Source: Caballeronia ptereochthonis (lineage in GTDB: Bacteria; Pseudomonadota; Gammaproteobacteria; Burkholderiales; Burkholderiaceae). From it: a stretch of DNA of 64,000 nucleotides. Position 1 is the first letter of the stretch. Every line of letters starts with the position of its first letter. The stretch covers positions 1-64,000 of the forward strand of contig NZ_FCOB02000040.1 in NCBI RefSeq assembly GCF_001545075.1, written 5' to 3'. The notes under the pieces were generated by a model. It made no database searches, was not told where the DNA came from, and worked only from the letters and a program-made list of their open reading frames with translations. Positions 17,173 to 25,573 of this stretch are shown in pieces. The position numbers were made by a program, and so were the translations under genes.

Positions 17173-17886
17173 ATGAAAGTCCTGATTGTCGAAGACGAAC
17201 ACAAGGTGGTGGATTACCTGCGCTCGGGGTTGACCGAGCAAGGATGGGTCGTCGATGTCGCGATGGACGGCGAGGAAGGCACGCATCTCGCCGTCGAATA
17301 CGACTACGACGTGATCGTGCTGGACGTGATGCTGCCGCGACGCGACGGCTTCGCCGTGCTGAAGGCGCTGCGCATGCAGAAGTCGACGCCGGTCATCATG
17401 CTCACCGCGCGCGATCACATCAACGATCGCGTGCGCGGACTGCGCGAAGGCGCCGACGACTATCTCACGAAGCCCTTCTCCTTCCTCGAACTGGTCGAGC
17501 GGCTGCATGCGCTCGCGCGCCGCACGCGCGCGCAGGAATCGACGCTCATTTCCGTGGGCGATCTGTACGTCGACCTGATCGGCCGCCGCGCGACACGCGA
17601 TGGCGTGCGCCTCGATCTCACCGCGAAGGAGTTCCAGCTGCTCTCCGTGCTCGCGCGCCGCCACGGCGATATTCTCTCGAAGACGGCGATCACCGAACTC
17701 GTCTGGGAAGTCGATTTCGAAAGTCATACGAACGTGGTCGAAACGGCCATCAAGCGCCTGCGCGCGAAACTGGACGGACCGTTCCGCACGAAATTGCTGC
17801 ACACCGTGCGCGGCATGGGCTACGTGCTCGAAGTGCGCGAGGCCCGCGACACGCGCGAAGCAAGGGAAGACGCGAGACCATCATGA
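17173..17886 (+). CDS. Heavy-metal-type response regulator (CusR/IrlR-like)
   Basis: A 237-residue OmpR-family regulator. The receiver has the acidic pocket (VEDE, residues 7-9), phosphoacceptor Asp51 (VIVLDVMLP) and conserved Lys (DDYLTKPFSF). The C-terminal winged helix includes VVETAIKRLRAKLD. The pattern matches the heavy-metal response-regulator group. I use the ATG at 17173; a GTG at 17164 adds three residues. Its stop overlaps the kinase start in ATGA. Position after a complete RND set suggests it controls the pump, which is inference; metal specificity cannot be read. Confidence 0.9.
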   Translation: MKVLIVEDEHKVVDYLRSGLTEQGWVVDVAMDGEEGTHLAVEYDYDVIVLDVMLPRRDGFAVLKALRMQKSTPVIMLTARDHINDRVRGLREGADDYLTKPFSFLELVERLHALARRTRAQESTLISVGDLYVDLIGRRATRDGVRLDLTAKEFQLLSVLARRHGDILSKTAITELVWEVDFESHTNVVETAIKRLRAKLDGPFRTKLLHTVRGMGYVLEVREARDTREAREDARPS

Positions 17887-19358
17887 ACACGCAGTGGGCT
17901 TCGTTGCCGCAAGGGCCGCGTTCGCAGCGCTCCATTTCGCGGCGTCTTGCCGTGATGTTCGCGCTCGTCGCGCTGTTCGTGTTTGCGCTCGTCGGCTCGG
18001 GACTATTCCTCGTGCTGCGCGTGCAGCTCGAACAGCACTTGCGCGACTCGCTCGACAATCGTGCGGAGATTGCACGGCTCATCGTCACGCACGTGTCGAG
18101 CCCGGACAAATGGAAGATCGCGAAGGAGAAGCTCGCCGACATCACGCCGCGCGACGGCTCCACGCTCTTCGCCGTCTCCAGCAACGACCCGCGCTATGAG
18201 TACGGCTCGCCGCCCGCCGGGCGCGTCATCAAGCGCGTGATGGGCGGCTATGCGCACTTCCGGCCGGAAGACCGCGCATATGACATGCTGATGACCACGC
18301 TGACGATCCCGCCCAACGCCGATCGTCCGCCCCTGCAGCTCTTCGTCGCGATCGACTGCTCGCCCAACGTCCGTACGATGCGCGCCTTCGGCCTCGCGCT
18401 CGCGGCGTTGATGGCGCTCGCCACCGTCGCCGTGCTGCTGCTGAGCTATTCGGTCGCGCGGCTCGGTCTCGCGCCGCTCACGCGGCTCACGCGCGACGCG
18501 CAGAAGCTCAGTCCGAACAATCGCTCGCAGCGCCTGAACACGCGCTCGCTGCCGATGGAGCTCGAAGACCTGGCGCGGTCTTTCAACGGCGCACTGGAAC
18601 GGCTCGATCACGCGTACGGACGGCTCGAATCGTTCAACGCCGATGTCGCGCACGAGCTGCGCACGCCGGTCACCATTCTCATCGGTCAGACGGAAGTGGC
18701 GCTGACGCGCGACCGTTCGATCGACGAATTGCGTCATACGCTGCAATCGAATCTGGAGGAGTTCGAGCGCGTGCGCGCGATCATCAACGACATGCTGTTT
18801 CTCGCACGCGCCGATCAGGGCGAGCGCGCGACGGGGCTGGTGGAGGTGTCGCTCGCGGCGGAAGTCAACCGCACGCTCGAGTTTCTGGAGATTCCGCTGG
18901 AAGAAGCACAGGTCGGCGCGGTGGCGAGCGGCGACGCGCGAGCCTTCGTCAACACCTCGCTGTTCGGACGCGCGCTGTCCAATCTCGTGATGAACGCGAT
19001 CCAGCATTGCGCGGCGGGCGCGACGATTTCCGTATCGATCATGCGCGAGCACGGGCGCGTCCGGATCGCCGTGGCCAATCCCGGCGAGCCGATTCAGCCG
19101 CATGTGATGGAGCATCTCTTCGACCGCTTCTATCGCGCCGAGAGTTCGCGCACGAACAGCCGCGAGAACCACGGCCTCGGGCTCGCCATCGTGAAGGCGG
19201 TGGCGGAGATGCACCGCGGTACGGTGTCGGCGACGAGCGAGAACGGCATCAACACGTTCTCGTTCTCGGTCGCGCGCTTCGGCAATGAATCCCGGACTGC
19301 GCAGGATGTGGCCTTGCCGGTGCCCCCGGTCGTCGAAACGAAATCGGCCGCGACGTGA
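17883..19358 (+). CDS. Heavy-metal-type sensor histidine kinase
   Basis: A 491-residue inner-membrane kinase. A first helix (about 23-46), a periplasmic sensor loop (about 47-165) and a second helix (about 167-190) lead to a HAMP domain, the H-box with His257 (ADVAHELRTPVTIL), an N-box (LVMNAIQHC) and a G-box (HGLGLAIVKAV). The layout and the RFYRAESSR motif are those of CusS/IrlS-type sensors. It is coupled to the regulator by ATGA overlap. The short loop and the motif FALVGSGLFLVLR before it fit that group. The ligand is unknown. Transcription meets the convergent exported gene 34 bp downstream. Confidence 0.9.
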   Translation: MNTQWASLPQGPRSQRSISRRLAVMFALVALFVFALVGSGLFLVLRVQLEQHLRDSLDNRAEIARLIVTHVSSPDKWKIAKEKLADITPRDGSTLFAVSSNDPRYEYGSPPAGRVIKRVMGGYAHFRPEDRAYDMLMTTLTIPPNADRPPLQLFVAIDCSPNVRTMRAFGLALAALMALATVAVLLLSYSVARLGLAPLTRLTRDAQKLSPNNRSQRLNTRSLPMELEDLARSFNGALERLDHAYGRLESFNADVAHELRTPVTILIGQTEVALTRDRSIDELRHTLQSNLEEFERVRAIINDMLFLARADQGERATGLVEVSLAAEVNRTLEFLEIPLEEAQVGAVASGDARAFVNTSLFGRALSNLVMNAIQHCAAGATISVSIMREHGRVRIAVANPGEPIQPHVMEHLFDRFYRAESSRTNSRENHGLGLAIVKAVAEMHRGTVSATSENGINTFSFSVARFGNESRTAQDVALPVPPVVETKSAAT

Positions 19359-19392
19359 GCGAGCGTATCCTCACATCGAACGGCCGCGCCTC

Positions 19393-20004
19393 TCACTGAC
19401 AGAAATATTCGTCGGAAGCCGCGACCGGCGCCTCGGGCGTCGCCGGCTTGAAATGACTGTACTTGCGATACGTCTTGCCGTTCACCGTCACGGATTCGGC
19501 CGCTTCGGTCTCGCCCGAGCCCGATGCAATCGCGCTGCTGTGCGCCTCCACGTTGCTGTTGCTCCAGGCGCTCGCCTTTGCATACGAGCCGCCATTCGAC
19601 GTATCCGTCGTGCTTTGCCCGGACATCCGGGTCGTCACGGGATTGCCGAAGCGCTCCGTATCCAGCGACGACTGCGGCGTCTTGTAGCCCCACTTCGACG
19701 TGAGCGTGCTCATGTCGATCTCCTGCGGCTTCCAGCCGATCGCGAGCGGCGACAGCTCCACCGCGACGATCTTCGTGCCGCGCCGCGCAACGAGCAGGCA
19801 CTTGCCGCCCGAGGTCTGCAGCGGCACATAGCCGCTCGAAGCAAGGAGCGCGAGCGCCTGCTCGTTGGGCATCGCCTGCACGCCGACCGGGTTCGCCGCC
19901 CATATCACGCCGGCACTCGCATCGGCGTGCGCGCTCATCGGCATCGTCGAGAACATCACGCTCGCCGCGAGCGCGATGGCCGCCGCTTTCATCTGACTCT
20001 TCAT
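19393..20004 (-). CDS. Exported hypothetical protein, end of a four-gene cluster
   Basis: About 203 residues with a signal peptide (MKSQMKAAAIALAASVMFSTMPMSAHADA). The first mature third is hydrophobic and globular (VQAMPNEQALALLASSGYVPLQTSGGKCLLVARR). The second half is Ser/Thr/Ala-rich (SQSTTDTSNGGS, SNSNVEAHSSAIASGSGE) and ends in a segment with one Cys (DEYFCQ). I use the ATG at 20004, since the upstream extension lacks a signal sequence. It is last of four minus-strand genes for exported proteins, 144 bp after the Ser-rich 347-residue one. I recognise no domain and propose no function. Confidence 0.7.
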   Translation of the reverse strand: MKSQMKAAAIALAASVMFSTMPMSAHADASAGVIWAANPVGVQAMPNEQALALLASSGYVPLQTSGGKCLLVARRGTKIVAVELSPLAIGWKPQEIDMSTLTSKWGYKTPQSSLDTERFGNPVTTRMSGQSTTDTSNGGSYAKASAWSNSNVEAHSSAIASGSGETEAAESVTVNGKTYRKYSHFKPATPEAPVAASDEYFCQ

Positions 20005-20148
20005 CGCATGCCTCAGCGGGAAAACGAGGGTTGGCTCGCCGGGACCATAAAGATCAAGCCAACCCCTAAAAGGGAGAGACAGCCCTGAATGACGAGGCGC
20101 GTCTCTTCTGCTCCATGGCGCCACTTTGCCATTGGATCGACTGCTTCC

Positions 20149-21192
20149 TCACTTCACCAGCGAGACCTCGATCTTTTCACCAATGGGCGCGCTCGCCACT
20201 TCGACGCCGTCCGCGTCCGCCTGATCGTACACGCGCGCGGCGACCGGTGCTTCGGCAGGCGCGGGCTGCGCGATCTGCTTGGCGGCCGCCGGCTCCGGCT
20301 GCTTGATCTCGGGCGCGGCCTGGGTCTTCAGGTTGACCTCGGGATTGTTCGCCGCGGTCATCGGCAGGCCGAGACGCGCGCGGACGAGCGGGTCGCGATA
20401 CTTTTCGTCGTCCGACAGCACGGCGTCTTCGCCCGACTTCGCGAGCGGCTTGGTCGTGCCCGGGCACAGGTGGCCGGTGGCCTCGACCGCGCGGCGGTTC
20501 GCGTCGCTCTGGCAGAGGAGCGCGAGCGCGACGTCGGTCAGGCCCATCGCGCGGAATTCGCGGGCGTCGAGACGGCGCACGCAGGCCTGATCGACCAGGG
20601 TCGTGCCGCCCGTCGCGCCGAAGCCGGTGATCGACAGGCCGAAGCTGGCCGAGCCCATGCAGGTGTCGGAGAGCGTCGTCGTCAGAGCGGGCGCGGCGAT
20701 CGCAGGTGTCGTGCGCACCGAGTACGAGCTCTGGTTGTAGTCGACCGTCGTGCGCGTGTCGAACGCGCTGGTGCCAGGGCCGGTGGAAGCCTTGCCGGTC
20801 GCATCAGTGCCGTTCGTCGTGCCGGTGCTGCCGCTCGCGCCGGTGGTCGACGCCATGTTCGTGGAGGCGCTCGAGCTCGAGTTCGTGAGCGACGGCATCG
20901 TCAGCGAGATGTTGACGTTCGAGGAGCCGCCCGATGCCGACGAGGACGAACGGCCGCCGGTGGCCGTCGACATGCCGATGCCGCCGACCGAGGAGGAATT
21001 GGAGGTGGTGTTGGCCGTCGAGTTCGCGGACGTGCCGATGTTATTCAGGCTGGAACCGCCGCCCTGGCCGATGCCGGTGGAGGTCGACCCCGAGATCGAG
21101 CCCGAAGAGGAATTGGCCGTGGTGTCAGCGTGGGCAAGTTGCGCGGCGCAAAACAGAACCGCACATGCCAGTTGCAAAGTGGTCTTGTTCAT
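20149..21192 (-). CDS. Exported Ser/Gly/Thr-rich protein with Cys-bearing core
   Basis: About 347 residues. A signal peptide (MNKTTLQLACAVLFCAAQLAHA) is followed by about 130 residues almost wholly of Ser, Thr, Gly, Asn and Ala (about 24-165). A compact core with four cysteines comes next (CMGSASFGLSITGFG, ACVRRLDAREFRAMGL, LLCQSDANRR, HLCPG). The tail is Pro/Ala/Gln-rich. The core resembles a short cysteine motif I associate with phage and secreted structural proteins, from memory only. The start at 21192 has a proper signal sequence. Two small Ser-rich paralogues lie upstream. A surface fibre, adhesin or amyloid-like product is possible but unproven. Confidence 0.7.
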   Translation of the reverse strand: MNKTTLQLACAVLFCAAQLAHADTTANSSSGSISGSTSTGIGQGGGSSLNNIGTSANSTANTTSNSSSVGGIGMSTATGGRSSSSASGGSSNVNISLTMPSLTNSSSSASTNMASTTGASGSTGTTNGTDATGKASTGPGTSAFDTRTTVDYNQSSYSVRTTPAIAAPALTTTLSDTCMGSASFGLSITGFGATGGTTLVDQACVRRLDAREFRAMGLTDVALALLCQSDANRRAVEATGHLCPGTTKPLAKSGEDAVLSDDEKYRDPLVRARLGLPMTAANNPEVNLKTQAAPEIKQPEPAAAKQIAQPAPAEAPVAARVYDQADADGVEVASAPIGEKIEVSLVK

Positions 21193-21339
21193 TATGGTTC
21201 TCCGGAAGGAAAGGGGAACGCCGTGGCGCGAGGCGATCCCGGAGCACGACTTGGAATTTTTATTGGGTTGGGCAAAGGCCGCGTCCTGCAAACCCGCGGC
21301 TCGTCACGACGCCGCCTCTGCCGTGGCTCACAGGCCGCT

Positions 21340-21687
21340 TTAACGCCAGCCGCCGCCGAGCTTGCTCCATGCGTTCGCCGCGGCGTCCGCGCCGGAGGTG
21401 CCGCCCGCCTGCGACGTGCCATGGCCGAAGCCGCCGGCATTCGACGTGTTGCTGTGGCTCGTCGTGGCGTTCGTGAAGTTGCCGGTTGCGCCGAACAGGT
21501 TGCCGCCGCCCGCCTGTGCATTGCCGTTGGCCGTGCCGTAGTCGGTCGCGGTGAAGTGGCCGAAGCCCGAGACGGAAGCCGAGGTCGAACCGCCCGAGGT
21601 CGAGCTCGAGCTGGAGTTCGTGCTCGTGGCCATCGCGGAGACGGAAACGAACGAGAGCAGTGCGGCAGCGATCAGAGTGCGCTTCAT
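21340..21687 (-). CDS. Small exported Ser/Gly/Asn-rich protein (paralogue A)
   Basis: 115 residues. The signal peptide is MKRTLIAAALLSFVSVSAMA; the mature part is TNSSSSSTSGG, then Gly/Ala/Asn/Thr-rich quasi-repeats, then the end motif SGADAAANAWSKLGGGWR. AAGGA lies 9 bases before the ATG at 21687, which decides between it and an ATG nine bases upstream. It shares both the N-terminal Ser stretch and the C-terminal motif with the gene at 21812-22159, so the pair is a duplication. No Cys and no charged core. Composition resembles amyloid or fibre subunits, but I see no curli or Fap repeat. Confidence 0.72.
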   Translation of the reverse strand: MKRTLIAAALLSFVSVSAMATSTNSSSSSTSGGSTSASVSGFGHFTATDYGTANGNAQAGGGNLFGATGNFTNATTSHSNTSNAGGFGHGTSQAGGTSGADAAANAWSKLGGGWR

Positions 21688-21811
21688 GATTTGCATTCCT
21701 TATCGATCGAGTAAGATTGGATTTAGTTTTGTATTCATCGAACTGCGGTTACACCGGTTTTTGGAAAGCGAACCCGCGTCGCGGCGAAGTCCGCCGTCCG
21801 TTTCCGGCTGC

Positions 21812-22159
21812 TTAGCGCCAGCCGCCGCTGAGCTTGCTCCAGGCGTTCGCCGCAGCGTCGGCGCCGGAGACGCCCGTTGCCGACGAACCACCGAAGCCCT
21901 TGCCGCCAACCGACGACGTGTTGATGTGGCCGGTCGTCGCGTTGGTCGTATTGCCCGTCGAGCCGAAGCCCTGGCCAGCCGTCGCCGAAGCGTGGCCGTT
22001 GGCGATGCCGGCGTCGGTCGCCGTGAACGCGCCGAAGCCGTACACGGCCGCCGCGGTGGTGCCGCCCGAGGTCGAGCTCGAGCTGGAGTTCGTGCCCGTT
22101 GCGAAGGCGGCGGCGGAAACGAGCGAGAGGACTGCTGCTGCGATCAGTTTGCGTTGCAT
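21812..22159 (-). CDS. Small exported Ser/Gly/Asn-rich protein (paralogue B)
   Basis: 115 residues, the same length as paralogue A. Signal peptide MQRKLIAAAVLSLVSAAAFA, then TGTNSSSSSTSGG, a Gly/Ala/Thr/Asn-rich middle and the same terminal motif (SGADAAANAWSKLSGGWR). I chose the ATG at 22159; the frame runs further upstream without a signal sequence. The gap to paralogue A is 124 bp, long enough for separate control. It is the first gene of the exported cluster, so the cluster promoter should lie in 22160-22400. Function unknown. Confidence 0.72.
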   Translation of the reverse strand: MQRKLIAAAVLSLVSAAAFATGTNSSSSSTSGGTTAAAVYGFGAFTATDAGIANGHASATAGQGFGSTGNTTNATTGHINTSSVGGKGFGGSSATGVSGADAAANAWSKLSGGWR

Positions 22160-22692
22160 GGTGAGGTCTCCAGGTGTAGGCGCACGGTTGAATCCAGCTA
22201 CATCGACGCCGATATGTAGCCGGCACAGCAATAAGATCATTTGGTTAGCATTCCTACTTCAATGACCTGTCCTGATTTCGCCTCGGATAACCGGAACGAA
22301 TATCAGCGCTCAAGTGAAGCAGGATGCGCCGGAGCGCGAGCCAACTCGTTTAGAAGCGGTGTGAAGTGATCACGTCGCGGCCTTCGATGAGGCGAAGCCG
22401 CCGTTCGTGAAGATCCGGATCGATGCTTGAGTGAGACGGGCTCTCGTTTCCCGTCGAGCGGATCGCGGCGCAAAGGCCTCCCGCTCTTTCGATTTGTTTT
22501 GCGTTCTTCTTCATCACAATCCCCGTATCATCTTTTCGATGATGTTCTCAGGCGTTTTCGTATTTACTGAGTGCCTGTGTTTTGACGTGACTGTACGGAA
22601 GATGAACCGGGCCAAGCGTGGGAGAGCCAACACTCGGTCTCACGTCATGCCGAATCGTGAGAAATTTGGTTGGATAGCGCTCATTTGAGGGG
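22160..22692. other. AT-richer intergenic stretch without a clear gene
   Basis: About 530 bp between the exported cluster and the nasA terminator. It is visibly richer in A/T than the genes, especially 22490-22580. One 85-codon plus-strand frame (22431-22688) has no ribosome site or domain and I do not call it. It should hold the promoter of paralogue B. Confidence 0.5.
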
Positions 22693-22698
22693 GCAATG

Positions 22699-22725
22699 AC
22701 CCGCAAACACCCTGTTTTTGCGGGT
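22699..22725 (-). terminator. Terminator of the nitrate assimilation operon
   Basis: A 9-bp perfect stem (22699-22707 with 22717-22725) around a 9-nt loop, about 90 bp beyond the nasA stop on the minus strand. Confidence 0.6.
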
Positions 22726-22813
22726 TTCACGGATGCACGCGCACGGTGCGGCGCGTCGTGAAGCAATCTCGCGGGCGGTGCGCACCCGCGTTCGTGCGGC
22801 AGACCACGCAGCT

Positions 22814-25555
22814 TCACACCGTGCTCAGGCGCGCCATCTCCGTCTCGACGATGAGCTTCCTGAGCTCCGGCACGCACGATCCGCAATTGCCGCCCGCCTT
22901 CAGGCACGACGTGATCTCCGCCGCCGTCTTCAGGCCCTTGTCGCGGATCGTGTTGCAGATCGTGTTGCGCCCGACGCCGAAGCACGAGCATACGGTCGGT
23001 CCCGTGTCCTCGCCCTTGCCGATCGGCTGGCCGAGCAGCAGGCTCGCGCGGTCCTCGCCGTCGAGCCGGTCCTTTTCGAAGAGGCTCGCGAGCCACGCGC
23101 GCGCGGGCAGATCGGGACGTTCGGAGATGAACACGCAACTCTCGATGCGATCCTCCACCACATGCGCCGCGCGATATACGCCCGCGCTCTTGTCCTCGTA
23201 CTCGATCCAGTCCGCGTGATGATCGTCGATGCGAAAGAGCGCGCGCGCCCAGTCGTGATGATCGTCATGCGCCGCATCGAAGCGATTGCGGCCCGCCATC
23301 TCGTAGCGCACGAAGCGCGCGCCATGCACGCGCGTCCAGTGGGTGACCATGTCGAGATCGGGCGTGGCCCGCGAGAGCGAGAAGCCGTGCCACGCGACGT
23401 GGAATTTCTCGATCGAAACAGGCGTGTGCTTGAATTCCGGCTCCCCCGAAACCGGGTCGACGACGGGATTCACCACCGCGCCGACACGCGCATCGGATGC
23501 GACCTGATCGTTCCAGTGAATCGGCACGAACACGCTGCCGCGCGGCATGCCGCCGCCGTGCTGCACGCGCGCGATCATCGAGCCCCAGCGGCTCGTCACG
23601 CGCGCGAGCTCGCCCTCGCGCACGCCGCAAGCGAGCGCATCCTGCGGATGCATGTCGATGAACGATTCGCTGATGTGCCCCGCGAGCCTGGCGGAGCGGC
23701 CCGTGCGCGTCATCGTGTGCCATTGGTCGCGCACGCGTCCGGTGTTGAGCACGAGCGGATAGTCTTCGTCGGGCGCGTTCACCGGCGCGCGCGGCGCGGT
23801 CGCGACGAAGCGCGCGCGGCCGTCCGCATGAGTGAAGCGGCCGTCTTCGAAGAGCCGTGCGACGCCCTTCTCCGTTGACGCAGGCAACGGCCACTGCACG
23901 GGCTTCAGCGCATCGTATTGCGCGCGGCTCATGCCGCTCAGGCCACCGATGTCGAACGCGCGGCGCACGCCTGCATCGGCGTCGTTGCGATACGCGCTCA
24001 GGCGCGCATGCTCGTCGAAAATCTCGTGCGGCCCGGCAAAGTCGAAGCCGTCGAAGCCCATGCGCCGCGCGACGTCGCAGATGATGCGCCAGTCCGCGCG
24101 CGCGTTGCCCGGCGCCGGAATGAAGGCGCGCTGACGCGAGATGCGCCGCTCCGAGTTCGTCACCGTGCCGTCCTTCTCGCCCCAGCCGAGCGCGGGCAGC
24201 AGCACGTCCGCGAACGCGTTCGTATCGGTTTTCTCGATGATGTCCGAGGTCACGACGAGCTCGCACTTCGCGAGCGCGCGCTTCACGCGGTCGCCATCGG
24301 GCAGGCTCACGACCGGATTGGTGCCCATGATCCACACGGCCCTGACGCGGCCCGCGTCGATCGCATCGAACAGCTCGACGGCCTTCAGTCCGGCGCGCTC
24401 GGCAAGCGCGGGCGAGTTCCAGAACGTTTGCACGATCTCGCCCTGCAGCGGATCACCCAGCTCCAGATGCGCCGCAAGCGTATTCGCGAGGCCGCCCACT
24501 TCACGGCCGCCCATCGCGTTGGGCTGTCCGGTGAAGGAGAACGGCCCCATGCCCGGCTTGCCGATGCGCCCCGTCAGCAGATGACAGTTGATGATGCTGT
24601 TCACCTTGTCCGTCCCCGCGCTCGACTGATTCACGCCTTGCGAGTACACCGTCACCACACGTTCGGTGCGCGCGAAGAGGCGATAGAACGCCATGAGGTC
24701 GTGCTGATCGAGCTTGCAGTCCTTCGCGGTTTGCGCGAGGTCCGAAGGCCCGGCTGCGGCGAGCGCCGCATCGAAGCCGCTGGTGTGCGCGTCGACGAAC
24801 GCGGCATCGGTCGCGCCGTGTTCGGCGAGGAAGGCAAGCAGGCCGTTGAAGAGGCGCACGTCGCTGCCCGGCCTGAGCGGAAGATGCAGATCGGCCATTT
24901 CGCAGGTCGCGGTATGGCGCGGATCGATCACCACGATCTTCATCTCCGGCCGCGTCTCCTTCATCTTCACGATGCGCTGAAAGAGGATCGGATGGCACCA
25001 CGCCGTGTTCGAGCCGACGAGCACGATCATGTCCGCGAGCTCGAGGTCTTCGTAGCTCATCGGCACGAGGTCTTCGCCGAACGCGCGCTTGTGCCCCGCC
25101 ACCGACGACGACATGCACAGCCGCGAGTTCGTGTCGATGTTCGCGCTGCCGATGTAGCCCTTCATCAGCTTGTTGGCGACGTAATAGTCCTCCGTGAGCA
25201 GTTGCCCCGACACGTAGAACGCGACCGCATCCGGACCATGTTCCGCGATGATGCGCCCGAAGCCGCTCGCGACCGTGCCGAGCGCGTCGTCCCACGAAAC
25301 ATCGGCGAGCGCTCCCGTATGCCTGTCGCGCAGTTTCGGATCGAGCAGGCGCCCTTCGAGTCCCACCGTTTCGCCGAGCGCCGCGCCCTTCACGCAGAGG
25401 CGCCCGAAGTTCGACGGATGCGCTTCGTCGCCCGCGATCGTCACTTCGATGGCGCTCTTCGGCGTCGCCTCGACACCGCAGCCGACGCCGCAATACGGGC
25501 ACGTGGTCTTGATGGAAGCGGGTTGAAGCGGGATGATGGGCAGGCTCACGTTCAA
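22814..25555 (-). CDS. nasA: Assimilatory nitrate reductase catalytic subunit
   Basis: A 913-residue cytoplasmic molybdoenzyme that reduces nitrate to nitrite. Cys19, Cys22, Cys26 and Cys54 (CPYCGVGC and FGRLCVKG) bind an N-terminal [4Fe-4S] cluster. The bis-MGD molybdopterin domains follow, with the dinucleotide-binding domain near 690-800 (TGRVRDQWHTMTRTG). A C-terminal BFD-like [2Fe-2S] domain is fused (TVCSCFGVGRNTIC and GGNCGSCVPEL), as in the longer Klebsiella-type NasA. It is the last gene of the operon, 18 bp after the oxidoreductase. Electrons probably come from that flavoprotein. A terminator follows the stop. Confidence 0.95.
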   Translation of the reverse strand: MNVSLPIIPLQPASIKTTCPYCGVGCGVEATPKSAIEVTIAGDEAHPSNFGRLCVKGAALGETVGLEGRLLDPKLRDRHTGALADVSWDDALGTVASGFGRIIAEHGPDAVAFYVSGQLLTEDYYVANKLMKGYIGSANIDTNSRLCMSSSVAGHKRAFGEDLVPMSYEDLELADMIVLVGSNTAWCHPILFQRIVKMKETRPEMKIVVIDPRHTATCEMADLHLPLRPGSDVRLFNGLLAFLAEHGATDAAFVDAHTSGFDAALAAAGPSDLAQTAKDCKLDQHDLMAFYRLFARTERVVTVYSQGVNQSSAGTDKVNSIINCHLLTGRIGKPGMGPFSFTGQPNAMGGREVGGLANTLAAHLELGDPLQGEIVQTFWNSPALAERAGLKAVELFDAIDAGRVRAVWIMGTNPVVSLPDGDRVKRALAKCELVVTSDIIEKTDTNAFADVLLPALGWGEKDGTVTNSERRISRQRAFIPAPGNARADWRIICDVARRMGFDGFDFAGPHEIFDEHARLSAYRNDADAGVRRAFDIGGLSGMSRAQYDALKPVQWPLPASTEKGVARLFEDGRFTHADGRARFVATAPRAPVNAPDEDYPLVLNTGRVRDQWHTMTRTGRSARLAGHISESFIDMHPQDALACGVREGELARVTSRWGSMIARVQHGGGMPRGSVFVPIHWNDQVASDARVGAVVNPVVDPVSGEPEFKHTPVSIEKFHVAWHGFSLSRATPDLDMVTHWTRVHGARFVRYEMAGRNRFDAAHDDHHDWARALFRIDDHHADWIEYEDKSAGVYRAAHVVEDRIESCVFISERPDLPARAWLASLFEKDRLDGEDRASLLLGQPIGKGEDTGPTVCSCFGVGRNTICNTIRDKGLKTAAEITSCLKAGGNCGSCVPELRKLIVETEMARLSTV

Positions 25556-25573
25556 GGTCTCTCTTGCTGATGC

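Noticed and set aside
20089..21714. A 541-codon plus-strand frame across the exported cluster
   Set aside because: The minus strand has signal peptides and paralogy; the plus frame is Arg/Gly-rich and shows neither.
22431..22688. An 85-codon plus-strand frame in the gap before nasA
   Set aside because: No ribosome site, domain or neighbour logic; the region reads as regulatory.
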